Notes: a model not told the origin generated them from the sequence alone. Counted from the stretch's first letter, positions 1-9,333 are shown. The stretch: 47,994 nt of DNA from an uncultured Aquimarina sp. (GCA_947502885.1 CANNBP010000025.1:1-47994); one strand, 5' to 3'. Numbers and translations: made by a program.

Positions 1-73
1 GACCTGGTAGCTCAGTTGGTAGAGCATCTCCCTTTTAAGGAGAGGGTCCTGGGTTCGAGCCCCAGCCCGGTCA
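1..73 (+). tRNA. tRNA-Lys (anticodon TTT)
   Basis: Full cloverleaf read by eye: acceptor strands 1-7 and 66-72, D arm 10-25, anticodon stem around the loop CTTTTAA with TTT at 34-36, T arm with GTTCGAGC, and discriminator A73. CCA is not encoded. The acceptor has one U-C mismatch (position 5 with 68). The gene starts at the first base of the window, so upstream tRNAs in the same cluster cannot be excluded. Confidence 0.95.
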
Positions 74-75
74 CT

Positions 76-108
76 AAAAAGTATCACATATATAATGTGG
101 TACTTTTT
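76..108. terminator. A/T-flanked hairpin between the two tRNAs
   Basis: Arms 76-89 (AAAAAGTATCACAT) and 95-108 pair over 14 positions with one G-T wobble; the 3' arm ends in a T run. It looks like an intrinsic terminator for tRNA-Lys, although it could also act as a processing hairpin in a tRNA-Lys/tRNA-Leu transcript. Confidence 0.6.
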
Positions 109-143
109 TAGTTTTACAGTATATTGTAAAACCATTGTATTTT

Positions 144-227
144 GCCCAGGTGCTGGAACTGGTAGACAGGCATGGTTGAGGGCCATGTGTCCATTAGGGC
201 GTGCGGGTTCGACTCCCGCTCTGGGCA
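144..227 (+). tRNA. tRNA-Leu (anticodon GAG)
   Basis: Class II tRNA with a long variable arm. The acceptor GCCCAGG (144-150) pairs with 220-226, discriminator A227. The anticodon stem CATGG/CCATG encloses the loop TTGAGGG, giving anticodon GAG. The T arm is GCGGG-TTCGACT-CCCGC. No CCA is encoded. Confidence 0.95.
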
Positions 228-657
228 CTATTACACCAAACAACACTAAAACCTCTTAAACAAGACCGCAAACGGCATTATAAAGACTTCTTAATCCTTT
301 TTACTATGTCGATACAGAAATGCTATTAAACCTAAATGTAATTACACCAAAAGCACACACTAAATACATATTGACAACACAAGAATCTACACCTCCTCAA
401 CGGTATATAGTTTTACCAAAACATAATCAACAAAAAAAAGGGCTTTGAGAATATAGCCGTAGTGACATTTCTCTTTTTTAAAATGACAAAAGATAGTTTT
501 CTCTTTACATCAACAAACTAGTACTTAATAGTAAATCCACCCAAATCAATAATAGTCCCTTTTTAACACAGACTTATTATTTCATAGATTATTTTATAAA
601 AAATTGAAGTTTTAGCATACAGAAGACACACTCCAATCATAAAGAAGACTATCAATC
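228..657. other. Intergenic stretch, nothing recognised
   Basis: About 430 AT-rich bases between tRNA-Leu and a small minus-strand gene. I see no convincing ORF, no further tRNA and no strong hairpin; only short peptides such as a 7-codon frame near 306. Confidence 0.5.
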
Positions 658-912
658 CTAAGGCTTTTTAAACCACTGATTCCGTTCTCGTACATATTCA
701 TCCTCATTTAGCTTAACAAATCTTGTTAACCTAAAGGCCTCAATAAAAATTGCCTCTACCCCTGATCTTGATTTTGGCTGTACACTACCATTAAACTTAA
801 ACACACCGTTCTCAAGAACTAGGATATTTCGCCTATGATCTTTTATCTGTATGTAACCATCATCAAATGACTTGTGTATATATTCTCTTATTAAACTTTC
901 GCTAATCTTCAT
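658..912 (-). CDS. Hypothetical protein, 84 aa
   Basis: I do not recognise this protein. It is 84 residues long with a charged, mixed composition (many K/R/E/D), no signal peptide, no membrane segment and no cysteine. The sequence alternates short hydrophobic and charged patches (for example IQIKDHRRNILVLENG at about residues 22-37), as a small folded cytoplasmic protein would. It stands alone, flanked by more than 300 non-coding bases on each side, so the context gives no function. A short inverted repeat (TAGACA/TGTCTA, about 922-955) lies directly upstream of its start and could be an operator. Moderately likely to be a real gene. Confidence 0.5.
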   Translation of the reverse strand: MKISESLIREYIHKSFDDGYIQIKDHRRNILVLENGVFKFNGSVQPKSRSGVEAIFIEAFRLTRFVKLNEDEYVRERNQWFKKP

Positions 913-1232
913 TATTTACTATCAATAGACAGGACTATTATTCTAATTGTCTACACAAATATTGCTTAATAAAAATCAATTTCAAAAATTTATGATTAAA
1001 AACTAGTTCTAAATTTGAATTAAAATTGTATTCCCTTTATAACTTTACTGTTTCCGCCTTGTAACACACTTATCATCTAAATTAATCAAAAAGACTTCAT
1101 AAGAATTAAAACCCAGAATATAGCTTATAGCCATTACATTGCATTAAACATAATAGGCCTTATCCAAAACAAAATCAACAAGTACTACTCACATTAATTA
1201 TTTGGATTTTATACAGCCCTAAAAACAAAACA
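913..1232. other. Intergenic stretch with an operator-like inverted repeat
   Basis: About 320 bases. The part next to 912 holds TAGACA ... TGTCTA (about 922-955), which may belong to the promoter of the 84-aa gene. A plus-strand TAAATTTG promoter-like octamer lies near 1010 but no plus-strand gene follows it. No ORF was found. Confidence 0.4.
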
Positions 1233-1793
1233 TTACTCTGCCAGCAAAGTATCAATAGTTTCTCTAACCTTAGCAGTATTCCAATCAGCTGCCCCTACTT
1301 TATTAATAACAACACTACCACTTTTTCCAATTAAATAAGTGGTTGGCAAGGTTTTTCCATTAAAAGGTTTTGGAGTTTCGGATAACGACCTATAAATAGG
1401 GTAATAATAATTTTTATCATCCATAAATTTATTCAATTCAGGATCATCATCCATTGTTATAAAAAGAAACTCTACTTCATCTTTATAGTCATTATACAAT
1501 TTTTGTAACGAAGGCATTTCGGCAATACAAGGTGGACACCACGTTGCCCAATAATTAATTAAAACAACCTTACCCTTTGCCCTATTAAAATTAATTGACT
1601 CTGTATTCACACCATGCAACTTCCATTCATATGACACCACATTTGCTCTCTCATTTACTTCAACCAACCCAGGGCTAAAAGAAAAAATTCTTGTTAAAAA
1701 TATCTGCATCATCCCTCTTGTATTGGGAACAAAAAACAATACTAAAAGAACTACAAAAATAGTATTCGAAACATTTTTTTTATTAAACTTCAT
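1233..1793 (-). CDS. TlpA/ResA-like membrane-anchored thioredoxin
   Basis: Thiol-disulfide oxidoreductase of the TlpA/ResA family, expected to act on the periplasmic side of the inner membrane, for example in reducing disulfides during cytochrome c or envelope protein maturation. Residues 11-23 form a hydrophobic anchor. The thioredoxin fold follows from about residue 55, with the redox motif W-C-P-P-C (Cys86 and Cys89) and the cis-proline of a TLPTTYLI segment at Pro150. A length of 186 aa is usual for the family. It is monocistronic as far as can be seen; the next gene on the strand starts 196 bases upstream behind a terminator-like hairpin. The exact redox partner cannot be told from the sequence. 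Confidence 0.9.
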   Translation of the reverse strand: MKFNKKNVSNTIFVVLLVLFFVPNTRGMMQIFLTRIFSFSPGLVEVNERANVVSYEWKLHGVNTESINFNRAKGKVVLINYWATWCPPCIAEMPSLQKLYNDYKDEVEFLFITMDDDPELNKFMDDKNYYYPIYRSLSETPKPFNGKTLPTTYLIGKSGSVVINKVGAADWNTAKVRETIDTLLAE

Positions 1794-1932
1794 AAACGCT
1801 ATAAATTTCTTGACAATACTCGTAATTTTTCAATTCAAAACCAATCTCTTATCTTTCTTAGGTTCTATATTAAGAAACAATAGATCGCTTGCAGACAAAT
1901 GTAAATAAACAACAGTAAGTTCTAAAATTAAA

Positions 1933-1962
1933 TAAGGTGCAATCTTTAAAGATCACACCTTA
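1933..1962 (-). terminator. Terminator after the RskA-like lipoprotein gene
   Basis: The outer arms TAAGGTG (1933-1939) and CACCTTA (1956-1962) enclose a second stem ATCTTT/AAAGAT. On the minus strand the hairpin is followed by a T-rich TTTAATTTT stretch. It ends the 1990-2898 transcription unit. Confidence 0.65.
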
Positions 1963-1989
1963 CAAACAAACAAACGTTATGACAAATAT

Positions 1990-2898
1990 TTATCTAGATA
2001 CACTTCCTGAAGGAAATGATCCACTATTAAGGTCAAATTGATATGTTTCTGGAGCTGTTTTCATACCAGCAGTACCTACTAAAGGTTTTAATAAAAACGG
2101 CGCTGCAGAATTATCTGGACTAGGCTCTATAGAAATTACAACAGTTTGCTCTCTAACATCTAGCGGAAATGTCACTCCAGTAGGAGCATTTCTAAAAAAG
2201 TCTTCACCTGGTAGCATTGGACCATTAGAAGCCGTTTCACTAAACCCATTAGATGCACCTGCATTATCATCTGCTACATCTCCTGTCGTAAATGTTCCTG
2301 TAGATATTGGAACTCCTTGAGAAACTACCCAACCTTCATATTTCCAGCCATCTTTAAGTTTTGGTAAAACCAAACTTGCCGTTGGCGGCGCTCCTGGAGT
2401 ACCAAACCACACCCCATAGTGATCATTCATATTATTTGGATCTCCCATTGCTTCATCTGTAGGTGTTCTTAAGAAAAAAGATCCTGCAGAATCTAAAAAG
2501 TCTCCATCTCCTACTGGAGTCAATCCAACAGTAGCAGTATTTGCATCTCCAAACTCACCACTTAATATTTTTGTTGCCGCTGGAGACGGGTCAGTATCTG
2601 GATTTGGCTCTATACTAAGCACAAATGCTGTTGCAGCATTCAATGTTTCTGTTTTTAATGTAAAAGTAGAACTAGATAATTCCCCAGAAGCATTTACAGA
2701 AAATGTTCCGGTAGACACAGGAGCTCCATCTACTATCACCCAACCTTCATACAAATAGTCTGCACCCAAATCTTCTAATCCCGAAAGGTTTAAAGTTAAA
2801 TTGGACTCTGTTATTACGTTACCTGCATCATCATCATTATTGCAAGATGCCGCAACAACTCCTAAAGTAAGTATTCCTAATATTGTTTTTCTTAACAT
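1990..2898 (-). CDS. Lipoprotein with two RskA-like (anti-sigma-K C-terminal) modules
   Basis: 302-aa predicted lipoprotein. The signal peptide ends in the lipobox VAASC with Cys19, followed by an acidic NNDDD stretch that suggests outer-membrane sorting. The body is an internal duplication: YEGWVIVDGAPVSTGTF (about 49-65) and YEGWVVSQGVPISTGTF (about 186-202), each followed by a strand FVLSIEP or VVISIEP. This layout (W...dG.PvstG.F then .v.iEP) resembles the extracellular domain of anti-sigma-K factors (RskA family), but here there is no membrane helix and no sigma-binding domain. It therefore cannot act as an anti-sigma factor itself and may be a surface or periplasmic binding module. It lies 47 bases downstream of the Crp-family regulator on the same strand, so co-transcription is likely. 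Confidence 0.65.
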   Translation of the reverse strand: MLRKTILGILTLGVVAASCNNDDDAGNVITESNLTLNLSGLEDLGADYLYEGWVIVDGAPVSTGTFSVNASGELSSSTFTLKTETLNAATAFVLSIEPNPDTDPSPAATKILSGEFGDANTATVGLTPVGDGDFLDSAGSFFLRTPTDEAMGDPNNMNDHYGVWFGTPGAPPTASLVLPKLKDGWKYEGWVVSQGVPISTGTFTTGDVADDNAGASNGFSETASNGPMLPGEDFFRNAPTGVTFPLDVREQTVVISIEPSPDNSAAPFLLKPLVGTAGMKTAPETYQFDLNSGSFPSGSVSR

Positions 2899-2945
2899 TG
2901 CATTTATTTTTATAATTACTTATTACAAAGATAAATGTGGCAAAA

Positions 2946-3638
2946 TTAATAAACTGTTAGCCAGCTAACATTAGATGTATTTTTAAACCTAATTTCCTTT
3001 CTATTAAAGTCTATAATATCACCCTCTTTCAGTTCATTCATAATAATATTAAGAGTTGGCCTTGAAGTTCCTATAAGGTTTGCAATATCTTTTTGCGTAT
3101 ACGGATGCTCTATAACCATATCACCTGTATCTGGGCAACAATGCCCATAATCATCTTTTAACTCATCTAAAAACTCTAACAGTCTAGTTTTACTATCTTT
3201 AAAAAGTAAAAGCTGTAACCTTCTTTCTAGACGCTTAAAACGCATCCCAATGAATTTATAAATTTTAAGGCTGAATTTTTGATTCTCCCTCATTAATTCT
3301 AACATAGTATCCACTCCAATTGGACAAATCGATGTAGAGTTATCAACGGATTGGGCAAATTCAGTTCTTTTATTTTCTCCCAGAATGGCTTTTTCTCCAA
3401 AAATCTCACCTTTGGTTAAAATCGCCTTGACAATTTCTTGACCATCCGCAGAATAATATCCTATCTTAACTTTTCCACTCTGAATCAAATACACTTTGTT
3501 TGCAGAATCTTCTTCAAAATAGATATAATCACTTTTTTTATACCCATTAAAATCGTGACTCTCTCTATATCTCTTAAATTTATGCGGACACAATAAATTA
3601 AAGATATTTGTGTCCTCAAAAAACCAAATTACACTCAT
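2946..3638 (-). CDS. Crp/Fnr family transcriptional regulator
   Basis: 230-aa regulator. The N-terminal cyclic-nucleotide-binding-like beta roll spans about residues 30-125 (segments YIYFEEDSANKVYLIQSG and GEIFGEKAILG), joined by a long dimer helix to a Crp-type winged helix at about 170-225 with the recognition helix in TQKDIANLIGTSRPTLNII. The cAMP-contacting arginine context is not conserved (ENKRTEFAQS in place of the classical pattern), so the ligand is unknown. Cysteines are present (Cys17, Cys108, and CC in the middle of DYGHCCPD) but do not form a recognisable Fe-S set like that of FNR. It is transcribed away from nhaC, with a 292-base shared promoter region, and towards the RskA-like lipoprotein gene. 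Confidence 0.88.
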   Translation of the reverse strand: MSVIWFFEDTNIFNLLCPHKFKRYRESHDFNGYKKSDYIYFEEDSANKVYLIQSGKVKIGYYSADGQEIVKAILTKGEIFGEKAILGENKRTEFAQSVDNSTSICPIGVDTMLELMRENQKFSLKIYKFIGMRFKRLERRLQLLLFKDSKTRLLEFLDELKDDYGHCCPDTGDMVIEHPYTQKDIANLIGTSRPTLNIIMNELKEGDIIDFNRKEIRFKNTSNVSWLTVY

Positions 3639-3930
3639 AATAATTATAATTTTGTATTTTCGTTAGTATTAAAATAATGAACACTGAAAAACCTCGTATG
3701 TTATTAACGCTACAACTCACTTAAAAAGTATATCTAGCGCTTTTCATCATAACAAAAACAATGATCCCGTTAAACAACATCCCAACAACTAGCCTTTACA
3801 AAAGTTACGTCTATTTTATCTTACAAAATAAAAATACTTTATTATTTAGTCGTACAATATAACAAAGCTTTACTTTTTTATGGATCACCAAATAATTTCA
3901 AAACAAAAAAATTACTATTAACACCTGTAT

Positions 3931-5394
3931 ATGCTACAAAAAGAAAACCTTGTTTCAACAGAAACACAGAAGACCCCCTCTTTTATTCATCTCTTATTAC
4001 CAATAATCTTCTTAACCACACTAATTGTGTATGGACTTATTATCCAACCTCGTGTATTTAACCTTCCTGCATTTCCATTAGAAATTGTTTTTCTTTTAGC
4101 AACCGTATTTTCTTCTGCTCATTTAATTGCATTAGGTTATAAGTGGGAAACGATCCAAAAAGCTATAGTTAACAAACTAGCAAAAGGCTTTCCTGCAGTA
4201 CTTATTTTATTTGCTATTGGTATCATCATCGGAACTTGGATCATTGGAGGAACAATTCCTATGTTAATCTACTATGGAATAAAGCTAATTGACCCAAGCT
4301 ACATGTATATTTTAGCCTTTATTGTTCCAATTATTTTTTCTACAATGACAGGTACATCGTGGGGCTCTGTTGGAACCATTGGTGCTGTAATTATAGGAGT
4401 AGCGTCTTCTGTAGATGCAAATTTAGGTATTACGGCTGGAGCAATTATTGGTGGAGCATATTTTGGAGACAAGATGTCTCCTTTATCAGACACGACCAAC
4501 CTTGCCGCAATGGCTGTAGACATTGATCTTTATGACCATATAAAATCTATGATGTACACTACAATACCATCTGCTACAATTGCCGCAGTGGTTTTCTTTA
4601 TTATGGGTTTTGTACACCCTCCAGCTAACACCAATATCAATAGTGTACAAATTTCAGAAACACTAAATGCTATAGATTCAATCTTTAATTTTAATATTTT
4701 TTTACTCGCACCTCCATTAATAGTATTATATGGATCTATTAGAAAAAAAGCCACTTTACCCATATTATTATTCTCTGCGATTGTATCATGTGTACTCGCA
4801 TTCGTCTTTCAGGATTTTGAGATTAAAGATATTATGGCAGCTTTAAAAAATGGATTTCACACAAGTATGGCTCCTTGGGCAGGTGAGATTCCCGAACAAT
4901 TACATAAGCTTTTTAATAGAGGTGGACTTTTTGAGCTTAATGAAGTGATCGTATTTACCCTTATGGTTCTTACATTTATTGGAACAATTGATGTTACTGA
5001 TGCCATGCCCAAAATAGTAAATCGAGTTTTCTCTTTTACGAAAACAAAATCCTCGATCATACTATCTTCATTGATTTCTACTGCATTTACCAACTCAATC
5101 ACCTCTAACCAAAGTGCTACGAGTTTTATTGTAGGAGACGCGTTTAAAAGAAGATATGATGAATTTGGAATTTCTAGAAGAGTTCTATCCAGATCAATTG
5201 AGGATTACGGTACAATGCTAGAAAGTGTTGTCCCTTGGACAGCAACTACTTTATTTATGTCTACAACACTTGGTGTAGCTTTTGAAGAGTACTGGTATTG
5301 GCAGTTACTTTCATTAATAAATCTTATTATTGCACCAACACTTGCTATTTTAGGCATTGGTTGCTTTTACAAAAACAAAAAAAACAAATTGTAA
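3931..5394 (+). CDS. nhaC: NhaC-family Na+/H+ antiporter
   Basis: 487-aa integral membrane protein with about 11-12 hydrophobic helices, matching the length and pattern of NhaC antiporters, which exchange cytoplasmic Na+ for external H+. Conserved-looking membrane motifs include GTSWGSVGTIG (about residues 138-148), GGAYFGDKMSPLSDTTNLAA (about 174-193) and TSNQSATSFIVGD near 393-405. The ATG at 3931 gives a short hydrophilic N-terminus before the first helix. A PLP enzyme gene follows after 39 bases, so the two may be co-transcribed. In this family some members move amino acids or malate with Na+, so a substrate other than plain H+ is possible, particularly given the amino-acid enzyme next door. 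Confidence 0.88.
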   Translation: MLQKENLVSTETQKTPSFIHLLLPIIFLTTLIVYGLIIQPRVFNLPAFPLEIVFLLATVFSSAHLIALGYKWETIQKAIVNKLAKGFPAVLILFAIGIIIGTWIIGGTIPMLIYYGIKLIDPSYMYILAFIVPIIFSTMTGTSWGSVGTIGAVIIGVASSVDANLGITAGAIIGGAYFGDKMSPLSDTTNLAAMAVDIDLYDHIKSMMYTTIPSATIAAVVFFIMGFVHPPANTNINSVQISETLNAIDSIFNFNIFLLAPPLIVLYGSIRKKATLPILLFSAIVSCVLAFVFQDFEIKDIMAALKNGFHTSMAPWAGEIPEQLHKLFNRGGLFELNEVIVFTLMVLTFIGTIDVTDAMPKIVNRVFSFTKTKSSIILSSLISTAFTNSITSNQSATSFIVGDAFKRRYDEFGISRRVLSRSIEDYGTMLESVVPWTATTLFMSTTLGVAFEEYWYWQLLSLINLIIAPTLAILGIGCFYKNKKNKL

Positions 5395-5433
5395 TTTGGC
5401 ATTTATAGCCAATCCATTATAAAGTTATAAAAC

Positions 5434-6621
5434 ATGGATAACAAAAACGAACTAGAGACAATGCTGGCTCATCATGGTGAAGAGCGAGATCAATATCATG
5501 GAGCAGTAGTACCTCCTATTTTTCAAAATTCACTATTCACTTTCAAGGACTGGGATGCAATTGACACGGCTTTTGATGACAGAATGGGTAACTTTATTTA
5601 TTCTCGAGGAAAAAACCCAACAATCAGTACTGTAGAACAAAAACTAGCATTAATTGCAGGAGGAGACAAAGCGCAATTGTTTCCGTCTGGTATGGCCGCT
5701 ATATCAGCCTCTTGTTTACATTTCTTGGAACCAAATGATCATGTGATTGCTATTAAAAATCTATACGGTCCTGCAAGCACATTACTCAAGAGTTATTTGT
5801 CTAAAAAAATGAATATCGAAACTACTTTTGTCTATGGTGAAGACATAAAGGATTTCGAAAATGCAATACGGCCTAATACAAAATTAATCTATCTAGAAAG
5901 CCCTTCTTCTGTCGTTTTTTCCTTACAAGATATTAAAGCAGTTGCTAATCTTGCCAAAAAGAACAACATTAAAACTATCATTGACAATACATGGTCCACC
6001 CCAATATTTCAAAAACCTTTAGAAATGGGAATTGATCTTGAAGTACATTCTTGTTCCAAATATTTTGGAGGACATAGTGACTTAATTGCAGGCGTAGTTA
6101 TTGGAAAAAAAGAAGATCTCGATAGTATTTTTCTTAATGAATACGAAATGTTAGGTCCCAAGGTAGCTCCAATGGAGGCTTGGTTATTAATGAGAAGCCT
6201 TAGAACTTTACCTATGCGATTAGAAAAGCATCAGGAAAATGCAATTGCCGTTGCTAATTTCTTAGAAGGTCATCCTAAAATAGCTAGTATTACATATCCT
6301 GGTTTACCTAGTTTTCCTCAATACGAATTAGGTAAGCAACAAATGAGTGGCTACGGAGGGCTTATGGCTTTTCAGCTAAAAACTAATGACCTCGATAAAA
6401 TAAAAACCTTTTTCAACACACTTAACATCTTCCTGAAAGGAGTTGGATGGGGAGGACATGAAAGCCTGGTTTATGTTCCTGCTATTAGTTATCTAAAAGA
6501 ACTAGACAAAGATCAATTTGAAGGATTAGGAATTTCTCTCGGAGATATTAGAATATCTGTAGGATTAGAAAACAAAGATGATCTTATAAAAGATCTTGAA
6601 AATGCTTTACAAACTATATAA
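5434..6621 (+). CDS. Trans-sulfuration-family PLP enzyme (cystathionine lyase/synthase-like)
   Basis: 395-aa member of the Cys/Met metabolism PLP-dependent enzyme family (cystathionine gamma-synthase, beta-lyase, gamma-lyase, methionine gamma-lyase). The Schiff-base lysine is Lys209 in HSCSKYFGGHSD. Other family marks are YSRGKNPT (Tyr56, Arg58) for phosphate binding from the neighbouring subunit, NLYG (Tyr111) for ring stacking, and IIDNTW with Asp184 contacting the pyridine nitrogen. The length is normal. The family is difficult to subdivide by eye, so beta/gamma-lyase or synthase activity is left open. It lies directly downstream of nhaC on the same strand and is followed by a strong terminator. 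Confidence 0.85.
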   Translation: MDNKNELETMLAHHGEERDQYHGAVVPPIFQNSLFTFKDWDAIDTAFDDRMGNFIYSRGKNPTISTVEQKLALIAGGDKAQLFPSGMAAISASCLHFLEPNDHVIAIKNLYGPASTLLKSYLSKKMNIETTFVYGEDIKDFENAIRPNTKLIYLESPSSVVFSLQDIKAVANLAKKNNIKTIIDNTWSTPIFQKPLEMGIDLEVHSCSKYFGGHSDLIAGVVIGKKEDLDSIFLNEYEMLGPKVAPMEAWLLMRSLRTLPMRLEKHQENAIAVANFLEGHPKIASITYPGLPSFPQYELGKQQMSGYGGLMAFQLKTNDLDKIKTFFNTLNIFLKGVGWGGHESLVYVPAISYLKELDKDQFEGLGISLGDIRISVGLENKDDLIKDLENALQTI

Positions 6622-6707
6622 TAATTTTTCGATCTTCTATTACAAATCACCCTTTAAGCCTAAAACATTTTTAAAGATTGATTTTTAATTAAGATTTTTC
6701 AAATAAA

Positions 6708-6739
6708 AATCCCCCTTAAATATATACTTAAGGGGGATT
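6708..6739. terminator. Bidirectional terminator between the PLP enzyme and aconitase
   Basis: A perfect 12-bp stem (6708-6719 with 6728-6739, core CCCCCTTAA/TTAAGGGGG) has an 8-base loop. An A run precedes and a T run follows it, so it can serve both convergent genes. Confidence 0.9.
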
Positions 6740-6769
6740 ATTTTTTATCTCTTAGTAGTCTATTCTACT

Positions 6770-9034
6770 TTAAACATTTTGCTTCTTAATAAGATTTAAT
6801 GCAGAACCTTCTTTAAACCATTCTATTTGAGAATCGTTATACGTATGATTAAGTTTAATTTCATCTTTTTCTCCATTAGAATGAACAATCTCCAAGGTTA
6901 ACTGTTGTCCTTCTGTAAACTTATCCAAATCTAAGAAGTTAAACGTATCATCCTCTTGAATCAAGTCATAGTCACTTTCAGTTGCAAATGTAAGCCCTAA
7001 CATACCTTGTTTTTTAAGGTTTGTTTCATGGATTCTAGCAAAAGATTTTACAATTACCGCTCTCACTCCTAAATGTCTTGGCTCCATTGCCGCATGTTCA
7101 CGAGAAGATCCTTCTCCATAATTATGATCTCCAACTACAATTGTAGGTACTTTAGCGGCTTTATAAGCTCTTTGCACATTTGGCACGCCGTCATACTCAC
7201 CTGTTAATTGGTTTTTAACAAAATTTGTTTTTTGATTATAAGCATTTACAGCCCCAATTAAACAGTTATTAGATATATTATCTAAGTGCCCTCTATAACG
7301 CAACCATGGTCCTGCCATAGAAATATGATCCGTTGTACATTTACCAAAAGCTTTGATCAATAATTTTGCTCCCGTTATATTTTCACCATCCCAAGGCTCA
7401 AAAGGAGTTAACAACTCTAATCTTTCTGATTTTGGATCGACAACAACATTTACACTAGATCCATCCTCTTGTGGCGCCAAATACCCAGCATCTTCTACCT
7501 CGAATCCTTTTGGAGGCAATTCCCACCCAGTGGGTTCATCCAACATTACCTCTTCTCCATTTTCATTAATCAACTTATCTGTTATTGGATTAAAATCCAA
7601 TCGTCCAGAAATTGCTACTGCAGCTACCATTTCTGGAGATGCAACAAAGGCATGAGTATTTGGGTTACCATCTGCTCTTTTAGCAAAGTTTCTATTAAAA
7701 GAATGTATAATTGAATTTTTTTCTTCTTTATCTGCTCCTTCTCTAGCCCATTGCCCTATACATGGTCCACATGCATTAGTAAAAATCTTAGCATCTAGTT
7801 GCTCGAATATATCTAAAAGCCCATCTCTTTCTGCAGTAAAACGAACTTGTTCTGATCCTGGATTGATTCCGAAATCTGCTTTGGTTTTCAAACCTTTATC
7901 CAAAGCTTGTTTAGCAATAGATGCTGCTCTTGATAAATCTTCATAAGAAGAATTGGTACATGAACCTATCAATCCCCATTCTACTTTTAAAGGCCAGTCA
8001 TTGCTTTTTGCTTTTTCGGTCATACTTCCTACAGGAGTCGCCAAATCTGGTGTAAAAGGACCATTAACATGAGGCTTTAATTCTGAAAGGTTTATCTCGA
8101 TAACTTGATCAAAATATTGCTCTGGATTTGCATAAACTTCTTGATCACCTGTTAAGTGCTCTTTTACTTCATTAGCGGCATCTGCAATATCAGCTCGATC
8201 TGTAGCTCTTAAATAACGCTCCATAGAATCATCATACCCAAACGTTGATGTAGTTGCTCCTATTTCTGCTCCCATATTACAAATTGTACCTTTACCAGTA
8301 CAAGACATTGCTGTTGCTCCAGGTCCAAAATATTCTACTATAGCTCCAGTTCCTCCTTTTACAGTTAAAATACCAGCAACTTTAAGAATAACATCTTTTG
8401 GTGCAGTCCAACCATTCAATTTCCCAGTTAGTTTCACTCCTATCAACTTAGGGAATTTAAGCTCCCATGGCATTCCTGCCATCACATCAACTGCATCTGC
8501 TCCTCCAACTCCTATCGCAACCATTCCTAATCCTCCTGCATTTACTGTATGAGAATCTGTTCCGATCATCATCCCACCTGGAAATGCATAGTTTTCTAAC
8601 ACTACCTGATGAATAATCCCTGCTCCAGGTTTCCAAAACCCTATTCCATACTTATTAGATACAGATTCTAGAAAATTAAATACCTCATTACTATTATTTA
8701 AGGCAGATTGTAAATCTTTATCAGCTCCAACCTTTGCTTGTATTAAGTGATCACAATGCACTGTTGTTGGCACTGCAACTTTATTTTTTCCAGCTTGCAT
8801 AAACTGCAACAAAGCCATTTGAGCTGTTGCATCCTGGCAGGCAATTCTATCTGGGGCAAAATCTACATAATCCTTACCTCTTACAAAAGCTTCTTTTGCT
8901 TTTTCATCCCATAAATGTGAATATAAAATTTTCTCTGCCAGTGTTAAAGGTTTCCCAGTTAGTTCGCGTGCTGCCTCTACTCTAGCCGCTATCTGACTGT
9001 AGACCTTTTTTATCATATTGATATCAAATGCCAT
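6770..9034 (-). CDS. acn: Aconitate hydratase
   Basis: TCA-cycle enzyme that isomerises citrate to isocitrate through cis-aconitate using a [4Fe-4S] cluster in the cytoplasm. At 754 aa it has the size of mitochondrial-type aconitase, shorter than the roughly 890-aa AcnA. The three cluster ligands are visible: Cys359 in GSCTNSSYEDL and Cys422/Cys425 in NACGPCIGQW. The swivel domain follows near 560-720 with the GEGSSREHAA substrate-binding segment and the ARIHETNLKKQG segment. It is the only gene of its transcription unit: a terminator lies beyond its stop and about 330 non-coding bases lie upstream. The short form is common in Bacteroidota. Confidence 0.96.
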   Translation of the reverse strand: MAFDINMIKKVYSQIAARVEAARELTGKPLTLAEKILYSHLWDEKAKEAFVRGKDYVDFAPDRIACQDATAQMALLQFMQAGKNKVAVPTTVHCDHLIQAKVGADKDLQSALNNSNEVFNFLESVSNKYGIGFWKPGAGIIHQVVLENYAFPGGMMIGTDSHTVNAGGLGMVAIGVGGADAVDVMAGMPWELKFPKLIGVKLTGKLNGWTAPKDVILKVAGILTVKGGTGAIVEYFGPGATAMSCTGKGTICNMGAEIGATTSTFGYDDSMERYLRATDRADIADAANEVKEHLTGDQEVYANPEQYFDQVIEINLSELKPHVNGPFTPDLATPVGSMTEKAKSNDWPLKVEWGLIGSCTNSSYEDLSRAASIAKQALDKGLKTKADFGINPGSEQVRFTAERDGLLDIFEQLDAKIFTNACGPCIGQWAREGADKEEKNSIIHSFNRNFAKRADGNPNTHAFVASPEMVAAVAISGRLDFNPITDKLINENGEEVMLDEPTGWELPPKGFEVEDAGYLAPQEDGSSVNVVVDPKSERLELLTPFEPWDGENITGAKLLIKAFGKCTTDHISMAGPWLRYRGHLDNISNNCLIGAVNAYNQKTNFVKNQLTGEYDGVPNVQRAYKAAKVPTIVVGDHNYGEGSSREHAAMEPRHLGVRAVIVKSFARIHETNLKKQGMLGLTFATESDYDLIQEDDTFNFLDLDKFTEGQQLTLEIVHSNGEKDEIKLNHTYNDSQIEWFKEGSALNLIKKQNV

Positions 9035-9228
9035 ACGTTATTTTTTATTTTTTGAAAAGTCCTACGAAAATACAAATTTTAAAGCATTTTTACGAGATGA
9101 ATACCTCATATAACATCTTTTTATGTATTTGAAAAAAATAGTAGGCTTAAAATATCAAAATCAATAATTTAAATATTGTAATTATATCAATTTACTAAAA
9201 AAATACACAAGAAAATGAAACACTAATA

Positions 9229-9259
9229 GTTTTGATCATGAAAATACTATGATCAAAAC
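9229..9259. repeat. Inverted repeat GTTTTGATCAT / ATGATCAAAAC
   Basis: The two arms are perfect over 11 bp around the 9-base loop GAAAATACT. No T run follows on either strand, so it is not a typical terminator; an operator upstream of aconitase is possible. Confidence 0.5.
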
Positions 9260-9305
9260 ACTTAAAAACACGATCAAAAGCTCAATTTTTCACTTTATCA
9301 AAACA

Positions 9306-9333
9306 AAAAGTGAGGCTTATAAACCTCACTTTT
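9306..9333 (-). terminator. Terminator of the Spy-like gene
   Basis: Arms AAAAGTGAGG (9306-9315) and CCTCACTTTT (9324-9333) form a 10-bp stem followed on the minus strand by TGTTTTG. Confidence 0.7.

Noticed and set aside
3677..3721. 15-codon frame in the nhaC/crp divergent region, possible leader peptide
   Set aside because: No regulatory residues, no adjoining terminator or attenuator hairpin.
7353..7714. Two plus-strand frames of 80-100 codons inside the aconitase gene
   Set aside because: Antisense to a clear aconitase with intact cluster ligands.
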